Positions 22,440 to 32,747 of a DNA stretch of 64,000 nucleotides are shown piece after piece. Origin of the DNA: Hyphomicrobiales bacterium (GTDB lineage: Bacteria; Pseudomonadota; Alphaproteobacteria; Rhizobiales; JAJFHB01). Positions within the stretch are counted from its first letter, which is position 1, and the number at the start of each line of letters is the position of its first letter. Location: contig JAJFHE010000015.1 of NCBI GenBank assembly GCA_021775755.1, forward strand, positions 1-64,000, given 5' to 3'. The notes below the pieces were generated by a model, which worked only from the letters and a program-made list of their open reading frames with translations, was not told where the DNA came from and searched no databases. The position numbers and the translations under genes are program-made.

Positions 22440-22509
22440 TTGTCGCTTCCGCTACACTACCTAAGACCGGCGTCCGCGCACCCGCCCGGCGCTTCCAGCT
22501 TGAACTCAG

Positions 22510-22538
22510 AATATACTCTTATTGCGAACAGCTCGCAA
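22510..22538 (-). promoter_or_regulatory. Predicted irr promoter
   Basis: Read on the minus strand, a TTGCGA -35-like element is separated by exactly 17 bases from a TATATT -10-like element. This would start transcription about 60 bases before the irr ATG. The -35 element is one arm of the palindrome at 22521-22539. Confidence 0.4.
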
Positions 22539-22539
22539 T
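22521..22539. promoter_or_regulatory. Candidate Fur/Irr-family operator at irr
   Basis: ATTGCGAACAGCTCGCAAT is a near-perfect 19-base palindrome (two mismatched positions near the centre). It resembles the alphaproteobacterial Fur-family pattern of facing TGCGAA-type arms. It covers the predicted -35 of irr and could also influence fabA. Autoregulation, or control by the Fur/Mur protein encoded at 44592, is inferred. Confidence 0.45.
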
Positions 22540-22606
22540 TACCAACCGCATCATAGTGAATCGGATAATTTGACGCACGCGCACTCTTTCGAACCCGCCT
22601 TCTCTA

Positions 22607-22654
22607 TGTTAGGAAGCTGCTTATGCAGAAGCTCCGCCGGCTGCGATCCTAACA
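22607..22654 (+). promoter_or_regulatory. Structured leader upstream of fabA
   Basis: The perfect 8-bp arms TGTTAGGA and TCCTAACA enclose 32 bases. Inside is a CTGC-TTAT-GCAG hairpin and a second short CGC/GCG stem, so a three-way-junction-like fold is possible in the mRNA. It ends 60 bases before the fabA ATG. It could be an RNA regulator or simply a protein-binding inverted repeat; no known riboswitch class is recognised. Confidence 0.35.
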
Positions 22655-22714
22655 GGGAAATCAGCGGCGGGTCTGTCACAAAAACATCGAATGGCGGGCG
22701 AGCGCACAGGGCTT

Positions 22715-23230
22715 ATGGTAGAACGCAAATCGAGTTATTCATACGAAGACCTTCTGACCTGCGGGCGCGGGGAACTGTTTGGCCCGGGCAACGCGCAGTT
22801 GCCTCTGCCACCGATGCTTATGCTTGACCGGATTTCGCGGATCTCCGACGACGGCGGCGCGTTCGGCAAGGGACACATCATCGGCGAACTCGACATCAAA
22901 CCGGATCTCTGGTTTTTTCCGTGCCACTTTCACGGTGACCCGGTGATGCCGGGGTGTCTGGGGCTCGATGCGCTGTGGCAGATGCTCGGATTTTTTCTGG
23001 CGTGGCTCGGCGCGCCCGGCAAAGGCCGCGCCTTGAGTGTCGGCGAAGTAAAATTTTCCGACATGGTCGTGCCATCGGTCGAAAAAGTCGAATATGTGGT
23101 AAACTTGAAACGCATTATCCAGCGGAAGTTCGCACTCGGCATTGCCGATGGCGAATTGAAGGCGGACGGCAAGACGATCTTTACGGCCAGCGACCTGCGT
23201 GTCGGGTTGTTTCAGGCCGAATCGACTTGA
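22715..23230 (+). CDS. fabA: 3-hydroxydecanoyl-ACP dehydratase/isomerase
   Basis: A protein of 171 residues from the ATG at 22715, which gives the family N-terminus [20 protein letters not shown] and the usual length; an in-frame ATG at 22691 would add 8 residues. The catalytic His is in [20 protein letters not shown] and the catalytic Asp in the same segment (GLDAL). It dehydrates 3-hydroxydecanoyl-ACP and isomerises trans-2 to cis-3-decenoyl-ACP, the branch point to unsaturated fatty acids. It is the first gene of fabA-fabB-fabI; fabB starts 40 bases after its stop. Confidence 0.96.
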   Translation: MVERKSSYSYEDLLTCGRGELFGPGNAQLPLPPMLMLDRISRISDDGGAFGKGHIIGELDIKPDLWFFPCHFHGDPVMPGCLGLDALWQMLGFFLAWLGAPGKGRALSVGEVKFSDMVVPSVEKVEYVVNLKRIIQRKFALGIADGELKADGKTIFTASDLRVGLFQAEST

Positions 23231-23270
23231 CGCCACCGATCCACTTCGAGCAAGGAAAGGCGGATTCCTC

Positions 23271-24488
23271 ATGAGGCGGGTTGTTGTCACAGGCATGGGC
23301 ATTGTTTCCAGCATCGGAAACAACACCCAGGAAGTGCTGGCGTCCCTGCGCGAAGCGAAGTCCGGCATCGTCCAGGCGGACGACTATGTGGAACTTGGCT
23401 TCCGCTGCCAGGTGCACGGCGCGCCAGCGATCGATCTCGATTCGATGGTCGACCGGCGCGTTCGGCGTTTCATGGGCGATGGTGCGGCGTGGAACTATGT
23501 CGCCATGCAGCAGGCGATCCAGGACTCCGGTCTTGAGGAAAACGACGTCAAACACGAGCGCACCGGTATCATCATGGGCTCGGGCGGCCCGTCGACGCGC
23601 ACCATTGTACAGGCCGCGGACACGACCCGCGAGAAAGGCCCAAAGCGCGTCGGCCCGTTTGCCGTGCCGCCCTCCATGTCAAGTACCAACGCGGCGACAC
23701 TATCGGTGCCTTTTGGCATTCGCGGTGTAAATTATTCGATTTCATCGGCCTGCGCCACGTCGAGCCACTGCATCGGCAATGCTACGGAGCTTATCCAGTG
23801 GGGCAAGCAGGATGTCGTATTTGCCGGCGGCGGTGAGGAACTCGACTGGACGCTTTCGGTGCTGTTCGACGCCATGGGCGCAATGTCGAGCAAACACAAT
23901 GACACACCGTCCAGCGCCAGCCGGGCGTTCGACGTGACCCGCGACGGGTTCGTTATCGCAGGCGGTGCGGGCGTCCTCGTCATGGAAGAACTGGAACACG
24001 CCCGGGCACGCGGCGCCAAGATTTACTGCGAGATTGCCGGTTACGGGGCAACATCGGATGGCTACGACATGGTACAGCCCTCCGGCGAAGGCGCGGCACG
24101 ATGCATCAAAATGGCGATGGACGGCGTCGAGCAACCGATTGATTACGTCAATCCGCACGCCACCTCCACCCCCATCGGCGACCTTCGGGAAATCGAGGCC
24201 ATGCGCGAGGTTTTCGGCGATAACATGCCACCGATCAGCGCCACCAAGTCGCTCACCGGCCACTCGCTCGGTGCGTCCGGCGCGCAGGAAGCGATCTACT
24301 CGATTTTGATGATGAATAACGGGTTCATTTGCGAATCCGCGCATATCAATGAACTCGATCCGGAGCTTGGAGATGTTCCGGTAGTCCGCGAACGCATCGA
24401 CAACGCCGACATTAACTGTGTGATGTCAAACAGCTTCGGCTTTGGCGGCACCAATGCGACATTGGTGTTCAAGAAATACGATGCATAA
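23271..24488 (+). CDS. fabB: 3-oxoacyl-ACP synthase I (KAS I)
   Basis: A protein of 405 residues. The start at 23271 gives [18 protein letters not shown], with AAGGAAAGG upstream. The Cys-His-His triad is complete: Cys in [12 protein letters not shown], His in [11 protein letters not shown] and His in [16 protein letters not shown]. The C-terminal [15 protein letters not shown] loop is present. It extends the cis-3-decenoyl-ACP made by FabA, so the pair makes unsaturated fatty acids. It sits between fabA and fabI. Confidence 0.97.
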   Translation: MRRVVVTGMGIVSSIGNNTQEVLASLREAKSGIVQADDYVELGFRCQVHGAPAIDLDSMVDRRVRRFMGDGAAWNYVAMQQAIQDSGLEENDVKHERTGIIMGSGGPSTRTIVQAADTTREKGPKRVGPFAVPPSMSSTNAATLSVPFGIRGVNYSISSACATSSHCIGNATELIQWGKQDVVFAGGGEELDWTLSVLFDAMGAMSSKHNDTPSSASRAFDVTRDGFVIAGGAGVLVMEELEHARARGAKIYCEIAGYGATSDGYDMVQPSGEGAARCIKMAMDGVEQPIDYVNPHATSTPIGDLREIEAMREVFGDNMPPISATKSLTGHSLGASGAQEAIYSILMMNNGFICESAHINELDPELGDVPVVRERIDNADINCVMSNSFGFGGTNATLVFKKYDA

Positions 24489-24542
24489 CGCACTTAGCAG
24501 GGGATGTGAAAAAGTGAGTGAGTTGCAGGGGGTAAATCGCAG

Positions 24543-25403
24543 ATGAGCGCTAATTCCGACGCTGGACCCACGGCCTTGATGGCCGGCAAGCGCGGCCTCA
24601 TCATGGGCGTCGCCAACGACCATTCGATAGCCTGGGGCATCGCACGAAATCTCGCCCAGCACGGCGCCGAACTCGCCTTTACCTATCAGGGCGAAGCGTT
24701 CGGCCGACGCGTGCAGCCGCTGGCTGAATCGGTCGGCAGCGATCTCGTTATGCCGTGCGATGTGGAAGACCCCGAAACACTTGATGCGGTGTTTGCGCGT
24801 CTTGAGGAGGCCTGGGGCACGATCGATTTCGTCGTCCATGCCATTGCCTACTCGGAAAAATCGGAGTTGCGCGGACGCTTTGCCGACACCACACGCGACA
24901 ACTTCGTGCGCACGCTTGTGATTTCCTGTTTCTCGTTCACCGAAGTGTCGCGCCGGGCCGCGGCCCTGATGCCCAATGGCGGTTCCCTGCTGACACTGAC
25001 CTATGGCGGCTCAAGCCGGGTCATGCCGAATTACAATGTCATGGGCGTGGCGAAAGCGGCGCTTGAATCGAGCGTGCGCTATCTTGCCGCCGACTACGGC
25101 GAGGACGGCATCCGCGTCAACGCGATCTCGGCTGGACCGATGCGCACACTTGCAGGCGCCGGCATCACCGATGCGCGCGTGATGTACAATTACCAGAAAC
25201 AGCACTCGCCACTGCGGCGCACGATCGAGCTCGACGAGGTTGGCGGCGCGGCTACCTACCTGCTGTCGGATCTTTCCACCGGCGTTACCGGCGAGGTGCA
25301 TTTCGTCGATTCCGGCTACAACATCATCTCCATGCCGCGGCCCAACGATCTCAAGACTGATGAAGATCAGGGCGCATCGCAACTGCCTGAGGCAGCTCAG
25401 TAA
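24543..25403 (+). CDS. fabI: Enoyl-ACP reductase (NADH), FabI type
   Basis: A protein of 286 residues. It is an SDR-fold enzyme with the FabI form of the nucleotide site (GLIMGVANDHSIAWGIA) and the DFVVHAIAYSEK segment. The catalytic Tyr-x6-Lys is in YNVMGVAKAALESSVRYLA. A hydrophilic C-terminal tail follows GYNIISMP. It carries out the last reduction in each round of fatty-acid elongation and is the target class of triclosan. A purine-rich GGGGG stretch lies before the ATG. A bidirectional terminator follows it. Confidence 0.97.
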   Translation: MSANSDAGPTALMAGKRGLIMGVANDHSIAWGIARNLAQHGAELAFTYQGEAFGRRVQPLAESVGSDLVMPCDVEDPETLDAVFARLEEAWGTIDFVVHAIAYSEKSELRGRFADTTRDNFVRTLVISCFSFTEVSRRAAALMPNGGSLLTLTYGGSSRVMPNYNVMGVAKAALESSVRYLAADYGEDGIRVNAISAGPMRTLAGAGITDARVMYNYQKQHSPLRRTIELDEVGGAATYLLSDLSTGVTGEVHFVDSGYNIISMPRPNDLKTDEDQGASQLPEAAQ

Positions 25404-25443
25404 TACCAATGGTGGCTCGCACGATACGGGCGATCCAACGATA

Positions 25444-25471
25444 AAAGGGCGGCCCCGAGGGACCGCCCTTT
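25444..25471. terminator. Bidirectional terminator between fabI and pnp
   Basis: A perfect 9-bp stem (AAAGGGCGG/CCGCCCTTT) with a 10-base loop and A/T runs on both outer sides. It lies between convergent fabI and pnp and can serve both. Confidence 0.85.
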
Positions 25472-25501
25472 CGCATATGTTGCTCAAGACCTTTCAGAAG
25501 T

Positions 25502-27643
25502 TCAGCCGGCTTCGGCTTCTTCCTCAGATTCCTTATCGGAAAGATCTTCGCCGGTTTCCTGGTCGACAATCTTCATGGAGAGGCGAACCTTGCCGCGCTG
25601 GTCGAAGCCCAGAAGCTTGACCTTGACGGTGTCGCCCTCATTGACCACGTCGGTCACCTTGGCGACCCGCCGAGGCTCCAGTTCGGAGATGTGGACGAGA
25701 CCGTCGCGGGCGCCGAAGAAGTTCACGAACGCACCGAAGTCGACAACCTTCACCACCTTGCCGTCATAGATCTCGCCGACTTCCGGCTCGGAAACGATCG
25801 AATTGATCCACTTGAGAGCGGCTTCGATCGAGGCTCCATCGTTTGAGGCTACCTTAACAAGACCGTCATCGTTGATGTCGATCTTGGCACCGGTTTCCTC
25901 AACGATCTGGCGGATGATCTTGCCGCCCGTGCCGATCACTTCGCGGATCTTGTCGACCGGAATGTTCAGGCTCTCGATGCGCGGCGCATATTCACCCATT
26001 TCCGGGCGCGCCTCGGTGAGGGCCTTGGCCATCTCGCCGAGGATATGCATGCGACCGTCCTTGGCCTGATGCAGGGCCGTGCGCATGATGTCCTCGGTGA
26101 TACCGGTGATCTTGATATCCATCTGCAAAGACGTAATGCCGTCTTCGGTGCCGGCGACCTTGAAGTCCATGTCGCCGAGATGATCTTCGTCACCGAGAAT
26201 GTCCGACAACACCGCAACGCCATCGTCCTCCTTGATGAGGCCCATGGCAATGCCGGCCACCGGGCGTGCCAGCGGCACACCGGCGTCCATCATCGCAAGG
26301 GAGGCACCGCAGACGGTGGCCATGGAAGATGAACCGTTCGATTCGGTGATCTCCGACACGACACGGATCGTATAGGGGAACTCGTCGCGCGGCGGCAGGA
26401 TCGGCTTGAGCGCACGCCAGGCAAGTTTGCCGTGACCGATCTCGCGGCGGCCTGTGAAACCAACGCGGCCGGTTTCACCCACCGAATAGGGCGGGAAGTT
26501 GTAATGCAGCAGGAAGGTTTCCTTGTAGGTGCCTTCGAGGGCGTCGACAAACTGCTCGTCTTCGCCGGTGCCCAGCGTCGTGACGACCAGCGCCTGGGTC
26601 TCGCCACGCGTGAAAAGCGCGGTGCCATGGGCGCGGGGCAGTACGCCGGCTTCCGCGACGATGGGGCGCACGTCTACCAGACTGCGGCCATCGATACGCT
26701 TGCCGGTTTCAAGAATCGAGCCGCGCACGATCTTGCTTTCAAGGCTCTTGAAAACTTCCGACACGACCTGCGGGTCCGGAGCGTCATCAGCGTCGGCAGG
26801 GCAAACCTGTGCCATGACCTCAGACTTGGCTCCGCCGATGGCATCGCGTCGTTCAGCCTTGTCGGCAATCGTGTAAGCCTTGCGAACATTGTCTTCCGCG
26901 ATCGCGGCGACCTTCGTAGCAAGCTCTGAATCGTCACGCTCGGCAATCTCGCGCGGCTCCTTCGCCGCTTTTTCCGCCAGGCTGATAATCGCGTCGATGA
27001 CCGGCTGGAAGTTTTCGTGACCGAACATCACAGCACCCAGCATTTCGTCTTCCGACAGTTCGTTGGCCTGGCTTTCAACCATAAGGACCGCATCACCGGT
27101 ACCTGCGACAACCAGATCGAGCTTGCTGTCCTCCAGAGAATCAATCGTCGGGTTAAGTACATAGGCACCTTCGGCAAAGCCGACACGGGCGCCGCCGATG
27201 GGTCCGAGGAACGGCACGCCCGAGATAGTCAGCGCCGCCGAACACGCGATCATGGCAACGATATCGGGATCGTTCTCCATGTCGTGACTGAGCACGGTTG
27301 CGATCACCTGGGTGTCGCACTTGAAACCTTTGATGAAGAGCGGGCGGATCGGCCGGTCGATAAGTCGGCAGGTCAGGGTTTCCTTTTCGCTCGGGCGCCC
27401 TTCGCGCTTAAAAAATCCGCCGGGTATCTTGCCGGCGGCATAGGTCTTCTCCTGATAGTTCACGGTGAGCGGGAAAAAGTCCCGGCCCGGCCGCGCTTCG
27501 TGTTCGGCGACAATGGTCGCCAGCACGGTTGTCTCTCCGTAGGTCGCAACAACGGCACCATCGGCCTGGCGTGCAACTCTACCCGTCTCGAGAACCAAGG
27601 GCCGTCCGCCCCAATCGATCTCTTCTCGATGAATTTGAAACAT
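25502..27643 (-). CDS. pnp: Polyribonucleotide nucleotidyltransferase (PNPase)
   Basis: A protein of 713 residues, the standard length. Two RNase PH domains frame an alpha-helical linker; the second carries the active-site segment around [19 protein letters not shown] domain ([18 protein letters not shown], about 560-620) and an S1 domain ([20 protein letters not shown]) follow, then an acidic tail. It degrades RNA 3'-5' by phosphorolysis in the degradosome. The ribosome site AGGAAGG precedes the ATG. It is downstream of rpsO, with a hairpin in the 164-base gap, the arrangement known for autoregulated pnp in enterobacteria. Confidence 0.98.
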   Translation of the reverse strand: MFQIHREEIDWGGRPLVLETGRVARQADGAVVATYGETTVLATIVAEHEARPGRDFFPLTVNYQEKTYAAGKIPGGFFKREGRPSEKETLTCRLIDRPIRPLFIKGFKCDTQVIATVLSHDMENDPDIVAMIACSAALTISGVPFLGPIGGARVGFAEGAYVLNPTIDSLEDSKLDLVVAGTGDAVLMVESQANELSEDEMLGAVMFGHENFQPVIDAIISLAEKAAKEPREIAERDDSELATKVAAIAEDNVRKAYTIADKAERRDAIGGAKSEVMAQVCPADADDAPDPQVVSEVFKSLESKIVRGSILETGKRIDGRSLVDVRPIVAEAGVLPRAHGTALFTRGETQALVVTTLGTGEDEQFVDALEGTYKETFLLHYNFPPYSVGETGRVGFTGRREIGHGKLAWRALKPILPPRDEFPYTIRVVSEITESNGSSSMATVCGASLAMMDAGVPLARPVAGIAMGLIKEDDGVAVLSDILGDEDHLGDMDFKVAGTEDGITSLQMDIKITGITEDIMRTALHQAKDGRMHILGEMAKALTEARPEMGEYAPRIESLNIPVDKIREVIGTGGKIIRQIVEETGAKIDINDDGLVKVASNDGASIEAALKWINSIVSEPEVGEIYDGKVVKVVDFGAFVNFFGARDGLVHISELEPRRVAKVTDVVNEGDTVKVKLLGFDQRGKVRLSMKIVDQETGEDLSDKESEEEAEAG

Positions 27644-27724
27644 ATTACCTTCCTAATACTGCCCTCGACCGCATCATACGCGTTGAACACTGTTTCTTCG
27701 CGGCCATCATTTCAGGGCAAAGTG

Positions 27725-27750
27725 GGACACCGGCCCCATTGCCGGTATCC
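27725..27750 (-). promoter_or_regulatory. rpsO-pnp intergenic stem-loop
   Basis: A 10-bp stem with one mismatch (GGACACCGGC/GCCGGTATCC on the plus strand) and a 6-base loop lies between rpsO and pnp. There is no T tract, so it looks more like a processing or regulatory hairpin than a terminator. In E. coli an RNase III hairpin in this place mediates pnp autocontrol; the parallel here is inferred. Confidence 0.45.
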
Positions 27751-27807
27751 GGGTTATCGCTTGCAATATCTACTCGGAACAGCGCTTCGCCAGAGCAGTT
27801 TCCAGCA

Positions 27808-28077
27808 CTAGCGGCGAATATTGAGGCGCTTGATAAGATCCTGATACCTTTCGACATCGCCCGCCTTGACATAGTCGAGGAGGCGGCGACGCTGGCTGAC
27901 CATTTTCAGGAGGCCGCGGCGTGAATGATTGTCCTTGCCGTGAGTCTTGAAATGATCCGTCAGGTTAACGATGCGCTCGGTCAGTACGGCGACCTGTACT
28001 TCCGGCGACCCTGTGTCGCCATCGGAGATCGCATATTCCTTGATCAATTCCTGTTTACGTTCAGGTGAAATCGACAT
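27808..28077 (-). CDS. rpsO: 30S ribosomal protein S15
   Basis: A protein of 89 residues. The start at 28077 gives [16 protein letters not shown], with AAGGA upstream. The conserved segments are [32 protein letters not shown] and [12 protein letters not shown], all contacts with 16S rRNA helices 20-22. It lies between truB and pnp in the classic order. A 26-base gap separates it from truB. Confidence 0.98.
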   Translation of the reverse strand: MSISPERKQELIKEYAISDGDTGSPEVQVAVLTERIVNLTDHFKTHGKDNHSRRGLLKMVSQRRRLLDYVKAGDVERYQDLIKRLNIRR

Positions 28078-28103
28078 CGGGCTTTTTTCCTTTTCATGCT
28101 CGT

Positions 28104-29030
28104 TCAAGTCGTCATGTTGAACACCCGCCTGGGGTGCAGCGCACCTTGCTTCGCTTCAGCCAGGGCCACGGGAATCCCCCGCGACTCGACAAAAACGGTA
28201 CCTTGCAGTGAGGGTGCGTCGCGGCCGCGCAGGATCAGGGATTGTCCACTTTTCATGCGTGCCGCTTCCGCACTGCTAACGGCCAGCGCCGGGATGTCGT
28301 CCAGCGCGGTCGCCACAGGGCGGAGGTACTCTTCACATGCCTCTTGGGCGGCGCCAATATGGCGTAAGCTTTCCAGTTTATCCAGCGAAATCGTATCGCT
28401 TTCGTGCCACGAACCGACACGGGTACGGCGCAAAGCGACAATATGGCCCAAACAGCCCAGATGCGTGCCGATATCGCGTGCAATGGCGCGCACATATGTG
28501 CCCTTGCCGCAATCAGCCTCGAACACCGCGTGATCGGCATCGGGCATCTCAATCAGATCGAGACGGTCTATTTCGATGGTGCGGGCTGCAAGTTCGACCA
28601 CACCGCCCGCCCGGGCGATGTCATAGGCGCGGGCACCATCGATCTTTAAGGCCGAATAGCGCGGCGGCACCTGCGAAATGGTGCCGCGAAACCTTGCAAG
28701 CGCGGCCTCGACAGCGGCGCCGTCCGGCCGCCCGTCAGCGGTGGCTACGATCTCGCCTTCGCTGTCGTCGGTATCGGTCGCAGCGCCCCAGCGCACAGTG
28801 AACCGGTAGGATTTCGCACCCGCCATGGCGTAGGCCGCGACCTTCGTCGCCTCGCCAAGTGCGATCGGCAAGAGCCCCGTCGCCAGCGGGTCGAGTGTGC
28901 CACCGTGGCCAGCCTTTTGCGCATCGAACAGGCGCTTGACGCGGGCAACGGCGCGCGTCGACGTCAATCCGCCGGGCTTGTCGAGCACGATCCAGCCATG
29001 TACAGGCCGGCCCTTTTTCTTGCGCGCCAT
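28104..29030 (-). CDS. truB: tRNA pseudouridine(55) synthase
   Basis: A protein of 308 residues. The N-terminus [20 protein letters not shown] leads to the catalytic Asp in [20 protein letters not shown]. The conserved [16 protein letters not shown] and the [15 protein letters not shown] segments follow, and a PUA-like C-terminal region completes the protein. It makes pseudouridine at position 55 of the T-loop in tRNAs. It follows rbfA by about 50 bases in the nusA-infB operon. Confidence 0.97.
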   Translation of the reverse strand: MARKKKGRPVHGWIVLDKPGGLTSTRAVARVKRLFDAQKAGHGGTLDPLATGLLPIALGEATKVAAYAMAGAKSYRFTVRWGAATDTDDSEGEIVATADGRPDGAAVEAALARFRGTISQVPPRYSALKIDGARAYDIARAGGVVELAARTIEIDRLDLIEMPDADHAVFEADCGKGTYVRAIARDIGTHLGCLGHIVALRRTRVGSWHESDTISLDKLESLRHIGAAQEACEEYLRPVATALDDIPALAVSSAEAARMKSGQSLILRGRDAPSLQGTVFVESRGIPVALAEAKQGALHPRRVFNMTT

Positions 29031-29083
29031 TTATGGGTTCACGATCATTTTTCCGGGGCGCCATGCGCCCGGGGAGGCTTCTG

Positions 29084-29476
29084 TCAACCCTCAACCCCGT
29101 CATCGAGATCACGCCTTACATGCGGATCCGTCAGGAGGCGGTCGATGGATTCTGAATAGTCGAACGATCCATCGATACGGAATTCCAGGTCCGGCATGAA
29201 TTTGAGCGACACGCGGCGGGACAGCTGGCCGCGGATGAATTTGCGCGAGCGTTTGAGCGCTGCTAGTACGGTTTCGGCATCACCGCCGCCAAGCGGCACG
29301 ACGAAACAGGCCGCGGCCTTGAGATCGGGCGACATGGACACCTCCGTCACCGTCAGCACCAGCCCGTCGAGATCGCGGTCTGATATTTCACCGCGTGAGA
29401 ATATTTCCGCCAGCGCATGGCGCAGCAACTCGCCCACGCGCAACTGCCGCTGGCTTGGCGCCTTACTCGACCTCAT
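29084..29476 (-). CDS. rbfA: Ribosome-binding factor A
   Basis: A protein of 130 residues. The N-terminus has SQRQLRVGELLRHALAEIF, the family motif, followed by the KH-like fold with VTEVSMSPDLKAAACFVVP and FMPDLEFRIDGSFDYSESID near the end. It binds the 16S 5' helix region and helps late 30S maturation. It sits between infB and truB; the gap to infB is 42 bases. Confidence 0.96.
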   Translation of the reverse strand: MRSSKAPSQRQLRVGELLRHALAEIFSRGEISDRDLDGLVLTVTEVSMSPDLKAAACFVVPLGGGDAETVLAALKRSRKFIRGQLSRRVSLKFMPDLEFRIDGSFDYSESIDRLLTDPHVRRDLDDGVEG

Positions 29477-29518
29477 AACCTGCGTCGCCTTTCAGAAACC
29501 TGCACCCGCCGGACACAA

Positions 29519-32059
29519 TCAGTCGTCGAGCGTGCGGGCGACTTCTTCCACCCGGTAGCACTCGATGACATCTGCGGCGCGCATGTCCTGATAGTTTTCA
29601 AACGCCATGCCGCATTCCTGTCCGCCCTTGACCTCGCGCACTTCGTCCTTGAAGCGCTTGAGCGTCGAAAGCGTGCCTTCGTGGATCACGACACTGTCGC
29701 GGATGAGACGGACCTTCGCACCGCGTTCGACAGTGCCTTCGGTGACGCGGCAACCGGCAACCTTGCCGACCTTGGAAATGTTGAACACCTCCAGAATTTC
29801 CGCGTTGCCCAGGAACTCTTCGCGAAGTTCTGGCGCCAGCATGCCGGTCATTGCCATTTTAACGTCATCCACGAGGTTGTAGATGACATTGTAGTAGCGG
29901 ATTTCGATACCGGCCTGCTCAGCGGCGTCACGGGCCTGCTGGTTTGCGCGGACGTTGAAGCCCATGATGACGGCGTTGGACGCGCCGGCAAGCGTGATAT
30001 CGGATTCGGTAATGGCGCCGACACCTGAGTGAATGATGCGCGCGGCAACCTCATCGTTTCCAAGCTTATCAAGCGCGCCGACGATCGCTTCTGTCGAGCC
30101 CTGCACATCGGACTTCACCAGAAGATCGAACTCCTGCATGCCCTCGTCTTTGAGCCGGCTCATCATCTGCTCAAGCGAACCGCGTGCGGCAGCAGCCGAC
30201 TTCACATCGCGCAGCTTGCGCTGACGGTAGTCGGTAATTTCGCGGGCGCGCGCTTCATTGTCGACCACCGCGAACGGGTCTCCGGCATCAGGCGCACCGT
30301 TGAGACCAAGCACTTCGACAGGCTCGGAGGGGCCGGCGGATGTCACCTGTTCGCCCGAGTCATTGATTAACGCGCGAACGCGGCCCCATTCGTTTCCGGC
30401 AATGAAGATATCGCCCACATTGAGCGTGCCGCGCTGCACCAGCACGGTGGCGACCGGGCCACGGCCCTTATCGATTTTCGCCTCGATTACGACACCGTCG
30501 GCTTCGCGGTCGGGATTGGCCTTCAGTTCGAGAATTTCCGTTTGCAGCAAAATGGCGTCGACCAGCTTGTCGAGATTTGTTCGCTGAAGTGCGGACACTT
30601 CGACTTCCAGCACGTCACCGCCCATGCTTTCTGGAACAAGATCGTGCTGCAGTATTTCCGTGCGGACCCGCTGCGGATCAGCACTCGGCTTATCCATCTT
30701 GTTGATGGCGATGATGATCGGAACGCCCGCTGCCTTGGCGTGATTTATGGCTTCGACCGTTTGCGGCATGATGCCGTCATCGGCCGCAACCACCAGCACC
30801 ACGAGATCGGTCACCTTGGCGCCGCGCGCGCGCATGGCGGTGAACGCGGCGTGGCCCGGCGTATCGATAAAGGTTATCTCCTGGCCGCTATCGGACGTGA
30901 CCTGATAGGCGCCGATGTGCTGCGTGATGCCACCGGCCTCGCCTGAGGCCACCTTAGTTTCTCGCAAGGCATCGAGCAGCGACGTCTTGCCGTGATCGAC
31001 GTGGCCCATAACCGTGACCACCGGAGCGCGCGGCAGCAGATCACCGTCGTCATCGTCATCGCCATGGATGCCGACCTCAACGTCCGCTTCCGAAACGCGC
31101 TTGGCTACGTGGCCCATCTCCTCGACGAGAATCTCAGCGGTGTCTGCGTCAATCACATCGTTCATTTTGAGCATCTGACCTTGTTGCATGAGCAGCTTGA
31201 TCACATCGACCGCACGTTCGGCCATGCGGTTGGCGAGCTCCTGGATTGTGATCGCTTCGGGAATTGTAACTTCGCGAGATATTTTCGTCTGCGGCAGCAT
31301 ACCGCCGCCGGCCTGTTTCTTTTCGCGCTCGCGCTGGCGCCGAATGGACGCGAGGCTGCGCTGGCGCGGCGTATCGTCCAGCGCATTGGTAATCGTCAGT
31401 TTGCCCTGTCGGCGCTGAGCGTCGGTTTTGCGTGTCGTCTGGCGGGCATCGTCGCCACGGCCCTTGCGGCCTTTCTTGGCCTCCGCCGGCGCCGCGGTAG
31501 CGCCAGAGGGTGCGCCGGCCGCACCGCGTTTGGCGGCGTCGTCGGCCTTGCGGCGTGGCTCTTCGTCGGGCCGCTGAAGCGCTTCCGTTTCGGCCTGGCG
31601 GCGGGCGTCTTCCTCCGCCAGCTTCTGGGCTTCTGCTTCTTCGGCCATTCGGCGCTCTTCGTCGATGCGGCGCAACTCGGCTTCCTGCTCGGCGCGCACG
31701 GATTCTTCGGCCTCACGCTGGCGGGCCTCGGTCAAAGCGGTTGCGCGCGCATCTTTTTCGTCATTGGTGAGCGTGCGCAGGACAACACCGGCGCGGGCGT
31801 CCGCGTCGGCCGGCCGCTGCTGCTCGGTCTGTGGTGCAGTGACGGCCGTATCGGCGGCCAGCGGACTCGCGTCGGCTTCCTGTTCGCTACCGCCGGGAAC
31901 CGAAATTGTCCGCTTGCGCTTCTTCTCAACCAGCACGGATTTCGAGCGCCCGTGCGAGAAGTTCTGCCGCACGTGACCGGATTCGACCGTCTTGCGCAAG
32001 CTCAGCGTCTTGCCCGACAGGGTCGTTCGGTTATCACTCGTGTCTTTCGATTCGCTCAT
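29519..32059 (-). CDS. infB: Translation initiation factor IF-2
   Basis: A protein of 846 residues from the ATG at 32059; a TTG five codons upstream overlaps the ylxR stop and is less likely. The N-terminal 300 residues are low-complexity, rich in Glu, Ala and Arg, and probably coiled or extended. The GTPase domain has [33 protein letters not shown] and AINKMDKP. The C-terminal beta-barrels bind fMet-tRNA. It positions initiator tRNA on the 30S subunit. It lies in the rimP-nusA-ylxR-infB operon. Confidence 0.97.
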   Translation of the reverse strand: MSESKDTSDNRTTLSGKTLSLRKTVESGHVRQNFSHGRSKSVLVEKKRKRTISVPGGSEQEADASPLAADTAVTAPQTEQQRPADADARAGVVLRTLTNDEKDARATALTEARQREAEESVRAEQEAELRRIDEERRMAEEAEAQKLAEEDARRQAETEALQRPDEEPRRKADDAAKRGAAGAPSGATAAPAEAKKGRKGRGDDARQTTRKTDAQRRQGKLTITNALDDTPRQRSLASIRRQREREKKQAGGGMLPQTKISREVTIPEAITIQELANRMAERAVDVIKLLMQQGQMLKMNDVIDADTAEILVEEMGHVAKRVSEADVEVGIHGDDDDDGDLLPRAPVVTVMGHVDHGKTSLLDALRETKVASGEAGGITQHIGAYQVTSDSGQEITFIDTPGHAAFTAMRARGAKVTDLVVLVVAADDGIMPQTVEAINHAKAAGVPIIIAINKMDKPSADPQRVRTEILQHDLVPESMGGDVLEVEVSALQRTNLDKLVDAILLQTEILELKANPDREADGVVIEAKIDKGRGPVATVLVQRGTLNVGDIFIAGNEWGRVRALINDSGEQVTSAGPSEPVEVLGLNGAPDAGDPFAVVDNEARAREITDYRQRKLRDVKSAAAARGSLEQMMSRLKDEGMQEFDLLVKSDVQGSTEAIVGALDKLGNDEVAARIIHSGVGAITESDITLAGASNAVIMGFNVRANQQARDAAEQAGIEIRYYNVIYNLVDDVKMAMTGMLAPELREEFLGNAEILEVFNISKVGKVAGCRVTEGTVERGAKVRLIRDSVVIHEGTLSTLKRFKDEVREVKGGQECGMAFENYQDMRAADVIECYRVEEVARTLDD

Positions 32060-32070
32060 ACTTTCAACTT

Positions 32071-32697
32071 TCAATGCGGACCGGCGTCGTCCAGTGCCGG
32101 CTGGAGGAAACGGTCATCACCGCTTCGGTATATTTCAAACTTGCGCGCCGCGGCAACATATTCAGATGTCAGCCGACCATCGTTGAGTGCAGCATGTATC
32201 ACATTCGTACGGCCTAATGCCAAGTCCAACTCATGCGATTGAAAAACTTCTATCACCGGAAGATTGCGGCGGTCATCGCCCAGCGCCGCTATCTTGACCT
32301 GTAATTTGCGAATGCCATCGCGTGAACCGTCCGCTGCGTGCACCAACGCCGACACATTACCAGCGCGCGCCGCCTCGAGCACTTTTTCAAACCCACAGCG
32401 CACCAGACCGGCTTTTTGTGCAAGCGAGAGAAGGTCCATAGCCCGGCGCCGCAGGAGTTCGCCGACGAGCGTGACCAGATCGGCTCCCGCTTTGACCGCG
32501 GTTTTGAACCCACGTGCGAAAAGTTTGCGCATTACCGCCTGGTCAACGCTTTTGGCCCGGGCCTCAACCCAGACGCCGCGTCCGGGCAGCTTGCACAGGA
32601 TGTCGGGCACAACATCGCCCTGCGGCCCGACGACAAAGCGGATCAGCTCGTCTACCGGCCTTACGGTTCGCGTTGCAATGCACATGCGCTCCGTCAT
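32071..32697 (-). CDS. ylxR: YlxR-family RNA-binding protein fused to an L7Ae-like domain
   Basis: A protein of 208 residues. Residues 1-80 are the YlxR/DUF448 domain: [18 protein letters not shown], then the conserved [10 protein letters not shown]. Residues about 85-180 resemble a ribosomal L7Ae/L30e fold ([17 protein letters not shown], then [14 protein letters not shown] stretches), which binds kink-turn RNA. In Firmicutes the two domains are separate neighbours (ylxR, ylxQ); here they form one chain, as in many alphaproteobacteria. It lies between nusA and infB. The role in RNA binding is inferred from the folds. Confidence 0.88.
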   Translation of the reverse strand: MTERMCIATRTVRPVDELIRFVVGPQGDVVPDILCKLPGRGVWVEARAKSVDQAVMRKLFARGFKTAVKAGADLVTLVGELLRRRAMDLLSLAQKAGLVRCGFEKVLEAARAGNVSALVHAADGSRDGIRKLQVKIAALGDDRRNLPVIEVFQSHELDLALGRTNVIHAALNDGRLTSEYVAAARKFEIYRSGDDRFLQPALDDAGPH

Positions 32698-32747
32698 TCA
32701 GTCTCCCGTGCCCGTCCCGTATACCGCAAAGTCTCACCCCCCCGCCC

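Noticed and set aside
30992..32242. Open frame of 416 codons on the plus strand across infB
   Set aside because: It mirrors the Glu/Ala/Arg-rich infB N-terminus; it contains no recognisable domain.
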